Assembly (NCBI GenBank): GCA_032433765.1
Contig: JAVIAB010000124.1
Span: forward strand, 91,754,845-91,818,844
DNA length: 64,000 nucleotides
Reading direction: 5' to 3'
From: Megaustenia siamemsis
Taxonomy: Eukaryota > Mollusca > Gastropoda > Stylommatophora > Ariophantidae
Within the stretch, counting starts at the first letter, position 1, and every line of letters starts with the position of its first letter. The position numbers and the translations under genes are program-made. Below the pieces are notes generated by a model. That model searched no databases and was not told the DNA's origin. It was given only the letters and a program-made list of their open reading frames with translations. This document shows positions 49,301 to 58,973 of the stretch, in pieces.

Positions 49301-50455
49301 ATAAACAACCTTCATGAAATATATAAACTCCGAAAATGTAACCATCACACGTATACAAAATTGTTAGGTAAATGGATTTCGTGTCTGTTGTCCTATTGTC
49401 CATTATTCATATCCATATGTTAAGAGGGGTTCTACATAACATTTAAGACCACTTCTTCTTGCTTCTATTGTGAAAAATTGATTACACTGTATCTTCCTCT
49501 CTTGTTTGTGTCCTTACTAGCCCGGTTCATTAATGCTGAACTATCATAGCGTCCCTGACTCAATTACAGTATATGGGAAAGCAACAAATCGGACATGAAT
49601 TATTCTTTTTATCTTTTGCTGCCTTCATCCGACATCTACATATTCTCTTCATCCATTCATAAAAACGAGGACATACGGTGCGTTGTGCTGTAGTGTATAG
49701 CGACCTGGGATATTCTTCTTTCTTCTTTCTTCTATCCTTCCTCTATTGCCGTTGGCGTCGAGGGGAGATACAATCGGCGATTCTTTGCTCTTCTGGTGTT
49801 ATCCCTCCTAGTGACTCTTGTATTCCCTTTATCCATCTCTTTCTCGGTCTTCCTCTTAATTTGGCGTTTTCGTAACGTTTGTTTATGACTCTTTGAGTCA
49901 TTGTTAGTTCTTTTTGTCTTGTTATGTAGCCGAACCAATTATTCTGTTGTTTCATTATGTATTCGATGGCTGTTTCAATTTCGAGTTTCTTCCTCAGGTT
50001 GGTGTTTCTTACTCTGTCCCTTAAGCTGTTTCCTGTCATTCTTCTGACACATTTCATGTCGGTGGTCGTTATCTTTCTTATTGTTCTAGAGTCCAGCGTC
50101 CAATTCTGGCACTGATAGCACACTGGGATATTTGCAGAAAAAAAAACAAATATATTGGTTGTAAACAAGGCATTTTTCATTATTTGGTTGTCTTTCCCAA
50201 AACAATAAATGTTTAGACATACTAGATGGGGTGTAACTAGATGCACAACGAAGAAGTGGAGTATGATTTGAATATCTGGTTCACCACTCTGGTACAAGAA
50301 GATAAATATGTCACTTTCCGCACTACTTCTAATTCTGCTTCTTTAGATAATTTAGAGGAAAATAACCGATTTCATAATCAGCGATTAAAAAAATACCGCT
50401 GTAAGAAAAAAAATAAGAGAAGAAACAAAAGCAATATATATATATATATATATAT

Positions 50456-50496
<41 letters not shown>

Positions 50497-51851
50497 GGGA
50501 GGCAGAGCCAAGAATTTTCATAATTTTGAAACAACATAAGATTAAACATTGAGAATCTATATTCGTAGACAAAATTAAATCTTTGGACTGCTGTGCAAAC
50601 TATGATGGTCTAAGAGCTAAGCTAAATGAAATCATGGACGGCACAGCCATATAAAAGTAAAGATATCCCGCTTCGCCTGCTAATCGTAGGAATCAAGTAT
50701 CCTTTGAATACAAAAACATTTATAAGTGGAAATAATGCAAGCTGCGTGGTAATCTATTGTTCGAGCATTGGTATCTAAACAAATGTGGGATATCGACGAC
50801 CCACCACAACTGCCAAACATCATTTATAAACAAGGAGTAGACCTTGATGTGTGTTTCATTAAATGCATCATGATCTTTAATGTAAGATTGTACGAATCAT
50901 TGAATAATGTACGTGAACTAAACGGAGACATGTACAAATAAAGCACCGGTTGTTTAGACCACATACATGAATATGTTATGTTATCAATTTTAATGACAAT
51001 GAACACTGTAAAGTTAAGGTTTAATAACTATTTTAAATTTAACTACACATAAACTTTAGTGTATTTCAATTGTTAAACATTATTCAATAGTAGTATATCT
51101 AAGGCTGACCAAAAAGTAGTTTAAATGTAAATTAAAAATAAGTTAAATAAATTATTATTATGATGATGACTATCACTAATATTTCCACCAATTGTACATT
51201 ACTCTCATTTGTGTTTTGATTCAGGTAAAAAGCATCATTGCACCCAAACGCTCGGCTGTGGTCACCGTATGTATATTCGTCGTCTTCTTATCTAGTGGAG
51301 CTCCAATGTACTTTGTCAACAAATTAGAGTTGAAATTTTCTGCATTAAGAAACAAAACCCTTGTTGGTCTTGTTTCTATGGCAAATCGAGAAATAGAGAC
51401 AATTACTATTGCAATCAATAACTTCTTTGTTCCGTTTATTGCCTTCATCATCATCGTTATCTGCACGACAATACTTTCCCTTCAACTGAAAAGTAAATCA
51501 AAGTGGAGAAAGGAGACTCTAACCAGCACACAAGCAGACAGAATCTCCAGTCGCAGTCAGAAAGTAGCCAAGATGGTTGTGATGATTTCTGTTTTGTTTA
51601 TTGCTTGTTTTGTCCCGCTGAGTATTATAATGTTAGCAATAGCATTTATACCGGATCTAACAATTAATATGAAATCATTTAATATAACCATAATTATTAC
51701 TGGCTTTGGGTCTATGATGGAAAGCTTAAACTCGTCAATGAATATCTTCATTTACTATCGGATGAGCAGGAAATATAAAGATATCCTGTGCAAACTTTTC
51801 AAGATACCTAGTATATCTATAAACATAAATATAGAAGACACGTCAAAATAA
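40213..51851 (+). CDS. Gene 2: chemosensory-type class A GPCR, three coding exons
   Basis: Exons are 40213-40390 (178 bp), 44994-45208 (215 bp) and 51225-51851 (627 bp), giving 339 codons plus stop, all with GT/AG boundaries. It is in the same family as gene 1 and is predicted to be a plasma-membrane chemoreceptor; ligand and G-protein coupling cannot be read from sequence. TM segments lie at about 15-46, 61-80, 98-120, 142-160, 191-217, 245-272 and 283-307. Key residues are N38 (TM1), D65 (TM2), E121-R122-C123 in place of DRY, C259-F-V-P262 in TM6 and N304-I-F-I-Y308 in TM7. No poly(A) signal lies between the stop and a SINE that begins 46 bp downstream; the first AATAAA seen on this strand is at 52206, so the SINE may be part of the 3' UTR (inference). 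Introns of 4.6 and 6.0 kb are largely transposon DNA. The frame is uninterrupted. Confidence 0.87.
40437..40640 (-). mobile_element. LINE-A 3' end fragment in intron 1 of gene 2
   Basis: The CATCATCTTCATCATCATG tail is followed by antisense of the conserved terminal region, diverged. It begins only about 47 bp after the exon 1 donor. Confidence 0.7.
40860..42330 (-). mobile_element. LINE-H copy 1: RT end, connection and RNase H, broken
   Basis: Successive minus-strand frames give KLSWKQQINKATQKARRKLAILRKLCGN and YQQSIRLHLEYGSSAW (42327-42049), a linker (42018-41707), an RNase H stretch with NYNVEIQAIKLAIEKLL (41623-41426), and a C-terminal Cys region whose frame is broken (GTSTTCTCGHAP near 41050). 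Several frameshifts. It lies in intron 1 of gene 2, antisense. I-clade-like. Confidence 0.75.
42614..42782 (-). mobile_element. SINE-1 copy 7, old and truncated
   Basis: It is strongly diverged from the others but the order of blocks is kept (GGGGAATACGGAGTTAGTG, GGTCGGTATTACGCCGGTG, TTTACTTCC). The tRNA head is lost. It lies in intron 1 of gene 2. Confidence 0.75.
43015..43571 (-). mobile_element. LINE-H copy 2: RNase H C-terminal half and tail, open
   Basis: 178 codons are open (43571-43035): VVIQWIPSHCNIHGNERADKLAKEGERLPQ (the VPxH and NERAD RNase H motifs), then a C-terminal segment with HVLQDCPQYTDLRR and a Cys/His pattern, ending RESGILL. 5'-truncated. It lies antisense in intron 1 of gene 2. 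Confidence 0.82.
43984..44233 (-). mobile_element. SINE-1 copy 8, intron 1 of gene 2
   Basis: Full length. Flanks share TAAAAGAAGNAG (about 43963 and 44237), a likely imperfect duplication. Confidence 0.92.
44355..44751 (+). mobile_element. LINE-B 3' end, 397 bp, with 14-bp duplication
   Basis: A perfect duplication ATAGGGGGAACAAG (44341-44354 and 44752-44765) brackets a 5'-truncated copy ending in TGATGATGATG. One frame slip at about 44470 separates the two open halves. It lies in intron 1 of gene 2, in the sense direction. Confidence 0.9.
44766..46227. other. Only gene 2 exon 2 recognised here
   Basis: Outside exon 2 (44994-45208) this stretch has no frame or repeat that I recognise. Confidence 0.4.
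44994..45208 (+). CDS. Gene 2 exon 2: TM2 to TM3
   Basis: The acceptor ttctttgcag|GT precedes the exon. It encodes LAVSDLCSL (TM2), the loop with FEPIDIAYIISG, TM3 FTRVSSCITATIT and ERCLCITAPLK. The donor AAG|GTTTGG at 45208/45209 is phase 0. Length 215 bp. Confidence 0.87.
46228..46740. repeat. Degenerate minisatellite with ACACACAAAGATATGAGA units
   Basis: Units of about 35-40 bp (two adjacent copies form a 78-bp higher-order unit at 46265-46420) become irregular to the right. It flanks the EGF pseudo-exon. Confidence 0.85.
46747..47183 (-). pseudogene. Decayed exon with EGF-like repeats (MEGF/PEAR-like)
   Basis: After a plausible acceptor (ttttgtgcag at 47193-47184) the minus strand encodes a cysteine-rich stretch with the spacing of multiple EGF-like domain proteins (C-x2-C, GxxGxxC patterns, e.g. 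CPDGNFGLQCEQMC and two CPDNC repeats). The reading frame shifts at about 46880-46905 and shifts back at about 46812-46825; the conserved cysteines are in the other frame between those points. The second shift is a one-base loss relative to the first CPDNC repeat. The segment is antisense within intron 2 of gene 2 and is flanked on both sides by related minisatellite. It is most likely a relocated gene fragment that no longer codes; the parent could be a scavenger-receptor-like membrane protein. Confidence 0.6.
47218..47350. repeat. Inverted counterpart of the 46.2-46.7 kb minisatellite
   Basis: TGTCTTTGTGTGTGTATGTC and TGTGTTAGTCACATCTCACA units repeat with a period of about 56 bp and are the reverse complement of the left array's unit type. 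Confidence 0.75.
47590..47714 (+). mobile_element. LINE-H 3' end with GA-rich tail
   Basis: It matches, in opposite orientation, the last roughly 110 bp of LINE-H copy 2 (CAGCTGACTTCA, then CTGATTGAGTC) and runs into AGAGAG repeats at 47687-47714. The adjoining GC-richer 47350-47590 may be more of an element, but I do not recognise it. Confidence 0.6.
47743..48190 (-). mobile_element. G element, copy 2, intron 2 of gene 2
   Basis: The inverted partner of 32890-33400. The left end starts at GTTCTATTGAACGTGCC. Confidence 0.6.
48762..48934 (-). mobile_element. SINE-1 copy 9, 5'-truncated, intron 2 of gene 2
   Basis: The tRNA head is missing, yet ATTTACACAT flanks both ends (48752-48761 and 48935-48944), so it inserted already truncated. 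Confidence 0.88.
48945..49015 (-). mobile_element. ATAG-tail element, 3' end only
   Basis: TATCTATCTATTGACC followed by CTTTCGAGCCGTAGCC, right after the truncated SINE at 48762-48934. Confidence 0.5.
49385..49520 (-). mobile_element. LINE-C internal fragment
   Basis: Antisense of the block that in the 57.6-58.1 kb copy reads RKRVLKCYVELVLTCGCESWTIQQ; heavily decayed. Confidence 0.45.
49735..50125 (-). mobile_element. LINE-D 3' part, open frame
   Basis: The minus-strand frame reads IPVCYQCQNWTLDS, MKCVRRMTGNSLRDRVRN, IMKQQNNWFGYITRQ and LRGRPRKRWIKGIQES, ending RRQRQ. This is the terminal region of a different non-LTR family, with the same RGRPR hallmark as LINE-A but otherwise unlike A-C. 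The frame is clean, so insertion was relatively recent. It lies in intron 2 of gene 2. Confidence 0.75.
50437..50493. repeat. TA / GA compound microsatellite, intron 2 of gene 2
   Basis: TATATA run followed by a GA run after TTGG. Confidence 0.95.
51225..51851 (+). CDS. Gene 2 exon 3: TM4 to TM7 and C-tail
   Basis: The acceptor gattcag|GTA opens 208 codons. The order is TM4, an extracellular loop with LRNKTL, TM5, an intracellular loop with RISSRSQKVAKM, TM6 with ACFVPLS, TM7 ending SSMNIFIYYRM, then SRKYKDIL and an Ile/Asn-rich tail. It aligns by eye without gaps to exon 3 of gene 3 over most of its length. Confidence 0.88.
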   Translation, partial: VKSIIAPKRSAVVTVCIFVVFLSSGAPMYFVNKLELKFSALRNKTLVGLVSMANREIETITIAINNFFVPFIAFIIIVICTTILSLQLKSKSKWRKETLTSTQADRISSRSQKVAKMVVMISVLFIACFVPLSIIMLAIAFIPDLTINMKSFNITIIITGFGSMMESLNSSMNIFIYYRMSRKYKDILCKLFKIPSISININIEDTSK

Positions 51852-51897
51852 TTATAACGCTGAAATTGATCAGAATAGATCTGCATATATATATATA

Positions 51898-52147
51898 AAG
51901 TAAAGAGCCCCGTCACGCCAAGTCGCGTATAGGGAATATGGTGTTAGTGACCATACATTTTACAGACCTTCAGCACATGATTTTTGGGGTAATATGGTCG
52001 ATATTACGCCCGTGCCGCTTTACTTTCCCAGTAAATAATCCGGTACCCATTTAAGACTGGGTGAACCCGGAAGCCGTCGGTTGGGATCGAAACCTACATC
52101 TTGTCCTTTGTAGTCCAGTTCACTAATCACCTAGCTATCGCGGATCC
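51898..52147 (-). mobile_element. SINE-1 copy 10, just downstream of gene 2
   Basis: It begins 46 bp after the gene 2 stop, antisense to it, within a TA-rich target (TATATATATA on both sides). Confidence 0.92.
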
Positions 52148-52815
52148 ATATATATATATGTATATATATATTATATATATATATATATATACACACACAC
52201 ATGTCAATAAAATATCAATGAATATATGGAAGATACAGAGACACAGCTTCACATACACAAAATATATAAATATGGGATGTTATAGTAACAGTTAACAACT
52301 GTACGTTTGCTGGTAGCACTATCTCTCAAGTAATCACAAAATTAATAATGTTAATAATTGACAATGATATTAATAAAAATGGTAATGCACGTACTGCATT
52401 TGGGAGTCTTTGAATTGAATTGTGAGATTTACGTTATGTCTTTTATAAAACCAAGTTGAAAGTCTATGTTATGTTTGTTTTTATTGAATATGGCAGATTA
52501 GCTTGAGCTACCTACAGTCTCCATATAAGGAAGCTGACTCACTCAAGTTTCTTTGGAAACTACCGAGAGTAAGGCGGCAATACACCATATATACAGTACA
52601 TATGCTATGGAAATATAGCTTCAGAACAATAACCGATTTGAAGTCGCACTGTTGAGTCTCAAATTTAAATCTGTTTGGTTAATTAACTTTTTAGCTTACG
52701 ATCATCGATCCTTTTTCCTATTCGATTGTGTTTCCGAATGAGCTCAGTACGTTTATATAGATCAATTAAAAAATAGAGCGTGAAAATGTAGCAATTATCC
52801 TGTAGTTAAATATAG

Positions 52816-53070
52816 TTACATCAGCAATAAATCAACATATCCACAATCTGCTGCAATATTCTTTAATGAAATGAACTGGACAAAATGTTCGCATGCCAAT
52901 GGACACATACCAAAAGAACTGTTGCTTGTTGTAAAGTTCACATTTGAAAAGGATAGACAGATTGTTAAGCTAACGTTAGATGTCATATTATCCCAATCGT
53001 GCATCGAACAAAAGTCCATAAACGATCCAATGTACTCTCCAACAAGAGCCGCAGTTTGAAAGGAGGACAA
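52816..53070 (-). CDS. Orphan ORF, possible exon of an extracellular protein
   Basis: 84 codons on the minus strand, rich in N-glycosylation sequons (NMT, NVS, NFT, NSS) and cysteines (FCSMHDW, ICLSF, MCPLACEHF, DCGY). No domain is recognised. A TAA lies five codons upstream of the first possible start and I see no convincing acceptor. It may be a single exon or chance. It lies between gene 2 and gene 3. Confidence 0.25.
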   Translation of the reverse strand: MSSFQTAALVGEYIGSFMDFCSMHDWDNMTSNVSLTICLSFSNVNFTTSNSSFGMCPLACEHFVQFISLKNIAADCGYVDLLLM

Positions 53071-53324
53071 GATAACAGCTTATACGGGTCTCTCAATGTG
53101 TCTGTAATAGCTTCGATAAGGGGGCAACTTCTTGTAAAGCTCTTGCACTCTCACAGTGACATTTACTATTATAAGAGGTGGTTACTTCTCTTAGAAAGAC
53201 CTTCTTAGCGAGGCACATAGAAAGCGCGTTGGTAGGAAAGGCGATGATCTTAATGTCACAGGACAGACACAATTTGGTATATCGTAATAAGACTTACCAC
53301 AGGAATGTAACATGACTGATTTCA

Positions 53325-53687
53325 ATGGCTTTTCTTGATTTCCAAGGTTCTGCTGGAGAAGATGATCATGTTTCTCCTAGAAGCAATTCAAAATTAGACC
53401 TTCTTTATCAACATACCACCATTGCGGAAACTACGAGCTTCATCACGTTATCCAGGCTCTCTAAGACAGACTATAATGATGATCCGGTACCAGCTGAGAA
53501 ACTAAAGGAGGTTTTAGTTAGCTGTGACCTGGTGACTTTGTCGTGTCTAAACACAGAAATATATAACAAAAACACCCATATGAGGGTGTCGCTAGCTGCA
53601 TTCTACCTTCAAACGCACAAGAAACTTACAATTTCTTCAGGATATAGTTGTTGTTTCTGTTGCTTTCCATTTACGGTTCTTCAATAA
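53325..53687 (+). CDS. Orphan ORF, 120 codons, unknown
   Basis: ATG at 53325 begins MAFLDFQGSAGEDDHVSP; no signal peptide or recognisable motif, with a Cys-rich end SCCFCCFPF. The stop codon TAA is part of an AATAAA. In DNA this AT-rich a frame of this length can arise by chance a few times in a window this size. Confidence 0.2.
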   Translation: MAFLDFQGSAGEDDHVSPRSNSKLDLLYQHTTIAETTSFITLSRLSKTDYNDDPVPAEKLKEVLVSCDLVTLSCLNTEIYNKNTHMRVSLAAFYLQTHKKLTISSGYSCCFCCFPFTVLQ

Positions 53688-54099
53688 AGGAATAAGTAAA
53701 ATGTTCAATGACTACAATATATCGGATTGTGTAAAGAGCTATTCGGAGATGGAGCAAATTTGGTGATTTGAAAATAAAAATTGCACAAATAAACAATATA
53801 TAGTAACAGCTTTACGTTATAGTAAGATTCTACATAGTACTCCTTCTAAACGACGCATACACATGTTGTCAAAATGTGTTCTCCGGTAACAAATACCAAT
53901 AGCAGTAAATAACGAAGTACTTTCAATATTATTTAATTATACGATATAATAAAGTGTAATTTACGCATCAACGTTCCATTTGATAATATGAACAACATAA
54001 TATTGCTTATTAATTGTTTATTATCATTTATGTGTGAACACACGGCCGTTTTGTGGCTACTATTTCCGTCTATTTGTGTTGCCTATAGTGTAAAGATAT

Positions 54100-54440
54100 A
54101 AAAGAAATGTTCCTAGTTGTCACAATATTTTCTAGCTGTTCCTTTCTCATTACATGGCCACAAATTATGATTATTTCTTCAAAATATTTGAAATTAGCTT
54201 TCTTTCTACCCTGGCCTCTTTCACAGCGTTTTCATTACTCTGCTTAGCTGTCCGTGGTATTCACAATATTCTTCTGTTTCTTGTCTGTTGTACTATCGTC
54301 CATGATTAAGACTGGCTCTACATAACATTTAAGATCTCTTTTCTTGTTTCTATTGTCAAAAATGGATTCCATAGCATCTGTCCTCAAATTTTTACAAAAC
54401 TGCTTTCTCCTGAGTTATTCCGGATCTCACCTCTGTTATA
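54100..54440 (-). mobile_element. LINE-C fragment
   Basis: It carries the same order of blocks as the 57.6-58.1 kb copy (Ala/Lys-rich KAKRE region, NENV, then LKCYV), with indels throughout. Confidence 0.55.
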
Positions 54441-54771
54441 AATCTAATATCCGAGGTTAACATTACTCCCACATATTAATTTACCCGTTTTAATTTTGTT
54501 CCACTTGTCATCATTGTGCATTGAGGTGAAGTCTTTTGGTTTGTTACTACCATTATTTCTGTTTTTTTGCTTTTGAGGCTGTCTTTTATTATTTTTTTTT
54601 AATTGTTGTTTTCCTTCACTGTAATGATTAACAGACAACCACCATCACAATGTCTTTGTATAGTCATAGGTCGCCACAAAAATGTGTAATAATAGAAGTA
54701 TATTTACTTAATCTTTATAGAAAGACACAAATAAGTAAATCAACTAATGTCTCAGTGTCCACAGTTGTGTT

Positions 54772-54850
54772 TGTAGATCCTAATGACAATCTTTGTGTTT
54801 GTAGATCCTAATGACTATCTTTGTGTTTGTAGATCCTAATGACTATCTTT
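54772..54850. repeat. 27-bp tandem repeat, three copies
   Basis: Units of TTTGTGTTTGTAGATCCTAA + TGACNATC. Confidence 0.88.
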
Positions 54851-55312
54851 ATCTCTCATGGGCTAGTGACTTATTTCTTCGTGTAACTGTGACAGTTATT
54901 CACCACACGTTTTTGTTGGCCATTATCTTAAATAGAGAAGGAAAAATAAATAACAGTCGCGTATCTAAACATGTACGACACTGACGATGTTTATGAAAGG
55001 TAATTTTTAACTTGCGCAATAAGTAATTTTAACTTAACAGCCCCACATTTGAAAAGCAACATTTCTTCAATAATTGAGAAAAAAATGTTAATAAATAAAT
55101 CAAATAAAACTGTCGCTACAGCTTTTACCCCATTTCTGAAGTATATACTTGGTCAGATTGACGTCACTGCAGGCGAGGCAGTCCCATATCTTCTGTTACA
55201 GATACCAACAAAGTGCCTATCTTGATCGCTCAAACTGTTTCATTGAACGTGTTGCACTTGTTTTTAACACAGAGAAAAGATGCCCAGTTCATTGTGTGCT
55301 CTTCCAGGTCTC

Positions 55313-55385
55313 TGCAATTGTCATCGGCTGCAATTGTCATCGGCTGCAATTGTCATCGGCTGTAATTGTCATTGGCTGCAATTGA
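55313..55385. repeat. 16-bp tandem repeat, about 4.7 copies
   Basis: Unit CTGCAATTGTCATCGG, with two changes in the fourth copy. Confidence 0.9.
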
Positions 55386-55494
55386 CACCAGCGCCGAATC
55401 TGAGTGAACTTCGTGGTCGCCAAGAAACACTATTCCAATAAATAAAGTTGACTTTTAAAGTATTCCTGGGTTTTTAAAGGGGCTACAGAACAAA

Positions 55495-55666
55495 ATACAA
55501 GGTAAAAGAGGCAGAGGCAGACCAAGACTAACATGGACGAGTAACATCAAAAGATGGACAAATCAGCCTATGATAACCTGCACCATCAAAGCAAGAGACA
55601 GAGCAGAATGGCGCTCCATGGTAGCCAACCTTCGTTGCGGAGAAGGCACACGATGATGATGATGAG
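55495..55666 (+). mobile_element. LINE-A 3' end, 172 bp
   Basis: It reads GKRGRGRPRLTWTSNIKRW to the GATGATGATGATGA tail. AGAACAAA flanks it at 55487-55494 and 55667-55674. Confidence 0.82.
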
Positions 55667-55861
55667 AGAACAAAGTCCACAATGCACTGCCGGCGAGATG
55701 TTGGGGCCAGTTTTTATTTCAACCCCAATAGAATAGTTTATTTTATTTAAATCCTACGGTAATTCAAAAATAATAAAAGACCTAAGCATTGATAAGAACT
55801 TGCTTAAAAACATTTTATAGAGGAAGCTAAAATACAACGGCCACGTCAAAAGACACAGTGG

Positions 55862-56050
55862 ATTCTATCTATTGACCTTTCGAGCCGTAACCGGCCCATA
55901 GGGCGTAGACCAAGATACACCTTCTCCTATATGGATTTTTTTGTTCTAGCAGTTTTCTTTTAAAGATATTTTATCAAATCTCGCCATCTGTCTCTGTTCT
56001 GTGCAAGCAGTTCTATCTCATTGAGGGAGATTGGAAAGAACAATAATTGA
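55862..56050 (-). mobile_element. ATAG-tail element fragment
   Basis: It starts TCTATCTATTGACC and continues with the CTTTCGAGCCG block seen at 48955 and 8290. The right boundary is not clear. Confidence 0.5.
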
Positions 56051-56588
56051 AGGCGTGGTTTCAGGAAGGCAACACAGAGGCAGATAAGAAGTTCATGTCA
56101 GCCATCAACCTTGTACATGATAGCAGAAGAAGTGAGAGATCTGGCTAGAGACAGATTATATGAGTCGGGCTGCAATGAGTGCAAAATGTTTTTTAAAAGA
56201 AATCACGACCCAATGATAATGTGGTTCTAACACCTGTCAAAATAATTTTACAGAGCGACAGGTTCCGTTCGTCAACCTGCTCTATGTTAGTGTATGCGAT
56301 TATATCAAGGTTCGTCGAAGGTCTAACGGCATTCGTGTTCTGGACTAAGATCATCAGATGTGGTTAAAAGATAGGTTGAGAAACTATTGGGCACTGTCTA
56401 TATAAAGTACATTATCAAAGAGAAACCACAAAGATATCTAGTAGTTTTATTTGAACTCAGTGGTATTAAAAGGTTTAGCATTCCGAGTGGAAATAATTGA
56501 ACTTCTTTCTAAATTGAAATTAATTTTGAAACCTTTATAATTATAAACCCATATTAATTTGCTATTTAAAGTCATATATTAGTCATTA

Positions 56589-56846
56589 GGGAGCCTCGAC
56601 AGTTCAGTGGTTAGTGAACTGGGCTACTAAGGACAAGAAGTCGGAATCGCTGCTGATTGACGGCTTCCGGGTTCACCCAGCCTTAAATATGTACTGGATT
56701 TTTTAACGGAAAAGTAAAGCGGAACATGCGTAATACCGACCACATTACCCCAAAAATCATGTGCCGAAGGTCTATAAAAATTATTATCTTTTACACCTAT
56801 TCCCTATACCACACTTGGTGTGAAGGGGCTCTTTACTTTACTTTAC
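56589..56846 (+). mobile_element. SINE-1 copy 11, diverged
   Basis: The head is GGGAGCCTCGACAGTTCAG; the A box is altered and the B box is mutated (GTCGGAATCGC), so Pol III activity is unlikely. The 3' end CTTTACTTTACTTTAC is intact. Confidence 0.9.
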
Positions 56847-56849
56847 GTA

Positions 56850-58135
56850 CTCATTATCATCATAATAATAATCATCAACATCATCTTCAAATACCATGCC
56901 TGCTGGAGTAGGTGATCATGTCTCTCCACAACTTCCGATCTTGACAGTTATTTATGATTTTTGTTTTTGACCTACTGCAAAGCCATCCTCTTAAGCTCTC
57001 TGGTATCTTTTATCTTTGGTTATGGAAGGCCCCGGTATCGCTGCAAACGAATTAAAATCAATAAATGCTCAACCGCCCGTGCCAGCGTAATCATCCGAAT
57101 TAATATCTCATCTCCCAAACAAAGAAAGTTAACTATAGTCCCCATCGTAGCGGTCTCAGCACACGCCAAAAGACAAGGCAAAACCGCGCAGAAAGTGAAC
57201 ACAGCCAACTGTTCCCTGTCATACGATATCAACATTCATCGAAAGCAATTGGAGTATCGAAACATGGTCAAAGCGGATGAGACACACAGCTCACGGTGTG
57301 CACAGAGCACTTAACTCAGTAGCTCCTGCAACAAGCCTGACTTGGAATATGAGGAAACTGCAACAAAGAACACTTTTCATGCATAGCCTTCAATTGTTCC
57401 CGCCGCCTACCCACAATATACCGGAAGTTCACGTCCTCTTGAAAATGATGATCGTCGTATTTGTTTTAATGTATAGCGCTTGATGATGTTAGGCCATCGT
57501 TGTTGACTCCAATTCCGAACATATTGACATACAGTTAGTCCTCAGATTATCTTTTATCTTTGCTTCCCACTATCTCTTCGTTCCTCAATTTTCCCAGTTA
57601 TTACAATATACAATAGTATTACAATATATTTCAGCTGTTCTCTTCTTATTACGTGGCCAATAAATAATGATTGTTTCTTCCTAATATTAGAAACTAGCTC
57701 TCTTTTTGCTTTGGCCTCTTTCATAACGTTTTCATTGCTCTTCTTAGCTGCCAATGGTATTCTCAAAATTCTTTTGTTAAACCACATTTCTACAGCCTCC
57801 ATTGATTTTCTTGTCTGTTGTTGTATTGTCCATGATTCACATCCACATGTTAAGACTAGCTCTACATAACATTTAAGTACTCTTTTTCTTGTTTCTATTG
57901 TCAACAATGAATTCAACAGTACCTTCCTCATTTTCTGGAAAGCTGCTTTTGCCTGAGCCATTCTGCATCTCACCTCTGTTGTACATCTACCATCTGAGAT
58001 TAACTGTTCCACTTGTCTTGTTGTGCATTGCGGTGGAGTCCTTTTCTTTTCTGCTATCATTACTGCTGTCTTTTTGCTATTAAGGTTGAGTGCTTTATTT
58101 TTGCTTCCTTTCACTATAATGTCTAACATTTCTTG
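56850..58135 (-). mobile_element. LINE-C copy interrupted by an F element
   Basis: The left part 56850-57018 begins with a CATCATAATAATAATC-type tail; the right part resumes at 57549. The ORF 58129-57554 (191 codons) reads NLNSKKTAVMIAEKK, then GRCTTEVRCRMAQAKAAFQKM, KRVLKCYVELVLTCG, VEMWFNKRILRIPLAAKKSNENV and SLFIGHVIRREQLKYIV: the region after the RT palm of a non-LTR retrotransposon. Confidence 0.78.
57019..57548 (-). mobile_element. F element (unidentified retroposon), 530 bp, nested in LINE-C
   Basis: A 14-bp duplication ATCTTTTATCTTTG (57005-57018 and 57549-57562) defines exact ends. The plus strand has a 100-codon frame (to 57314) ending ETHSSRCAQST that recurs in another copy. The element's 3' end, judged by the repeated AACCAT tail of the 28-kb copy, is at the left, so that frame is antisense to the element. 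Confidence 0.78.
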
Positions 58136-58139
58136 TAAC

Positions 58140-58930
58140 TCATTTACACTTATTTCGTTGACTTTTTTTTTCTTTGTTTTTGTAACACATTTTCACTTTA
58201 CTTTCTAGCTTTTTGTAATGACTTTAATGGAGGGTATGACAATAAATAAATCTATGTAATAATTATGATAATCTTTATCCTAGTTTATTATCATGCACTA
58301 GCACAACCATAAGATGTTTTCAATAAATGCTAAATCTGATCATTAGATATAACCAAAAGAACAGTTTTCCATAGTGTATTTTTTTAATTTCATCAAAATT
58401 CTAAAACCTGCGCTGGGAATGTCAAATTTTGATAAACATACAGAATCAAATATGCACGAAAAGTATATTAATGACTGTAATCATGGTTTGAGATGTTAAC
58501 TGTAAGTGCCAGACTGAGAATCTAGACTAATGAAGAAAAGGGAAAAAAATATTGTAGAGTAAAAAAAAGATTGAAAATATTTAAAATATATTTAGAATAT
58601 TTAAAATATTAAAATGCATAAACTTGTGACAGACTCATACTTTTCCATCGGATTTAAGTGAACTGCAATATTTTAGCAGGCCAGGCATCAGTACATTCAA
58701 ATTGTACTTGGTTTATTCCCTGCTTGATAGTACCCATCATGTCTGTAGAGATCCCTTCTGAGCAGCTTGTGTTTGTGGTCAAGCTTTGAAGTCTCCATCC
58801 TCTAAACAGTCATTGGTCGTGTTTGCCGGTGCTTTCGAGTGAAGGAAAATGTGTTTTCACACATGAGACAGAGTTTATATAAGAACAATACTATATCAAA
58901 TGCTATCATTTCATTGTGTCTACTAAATTA
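58140..58930. other. 3' flank of gene 3, no gene seen
   Basis: 58640-58860 is slightly GC-richer with no frame longer than chance. Confidence 0.45.
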
Positions 58931-58973
58931 TTTATTCATTATTTGTTAAAATGTTTACTTTCTGTTGTTGATA

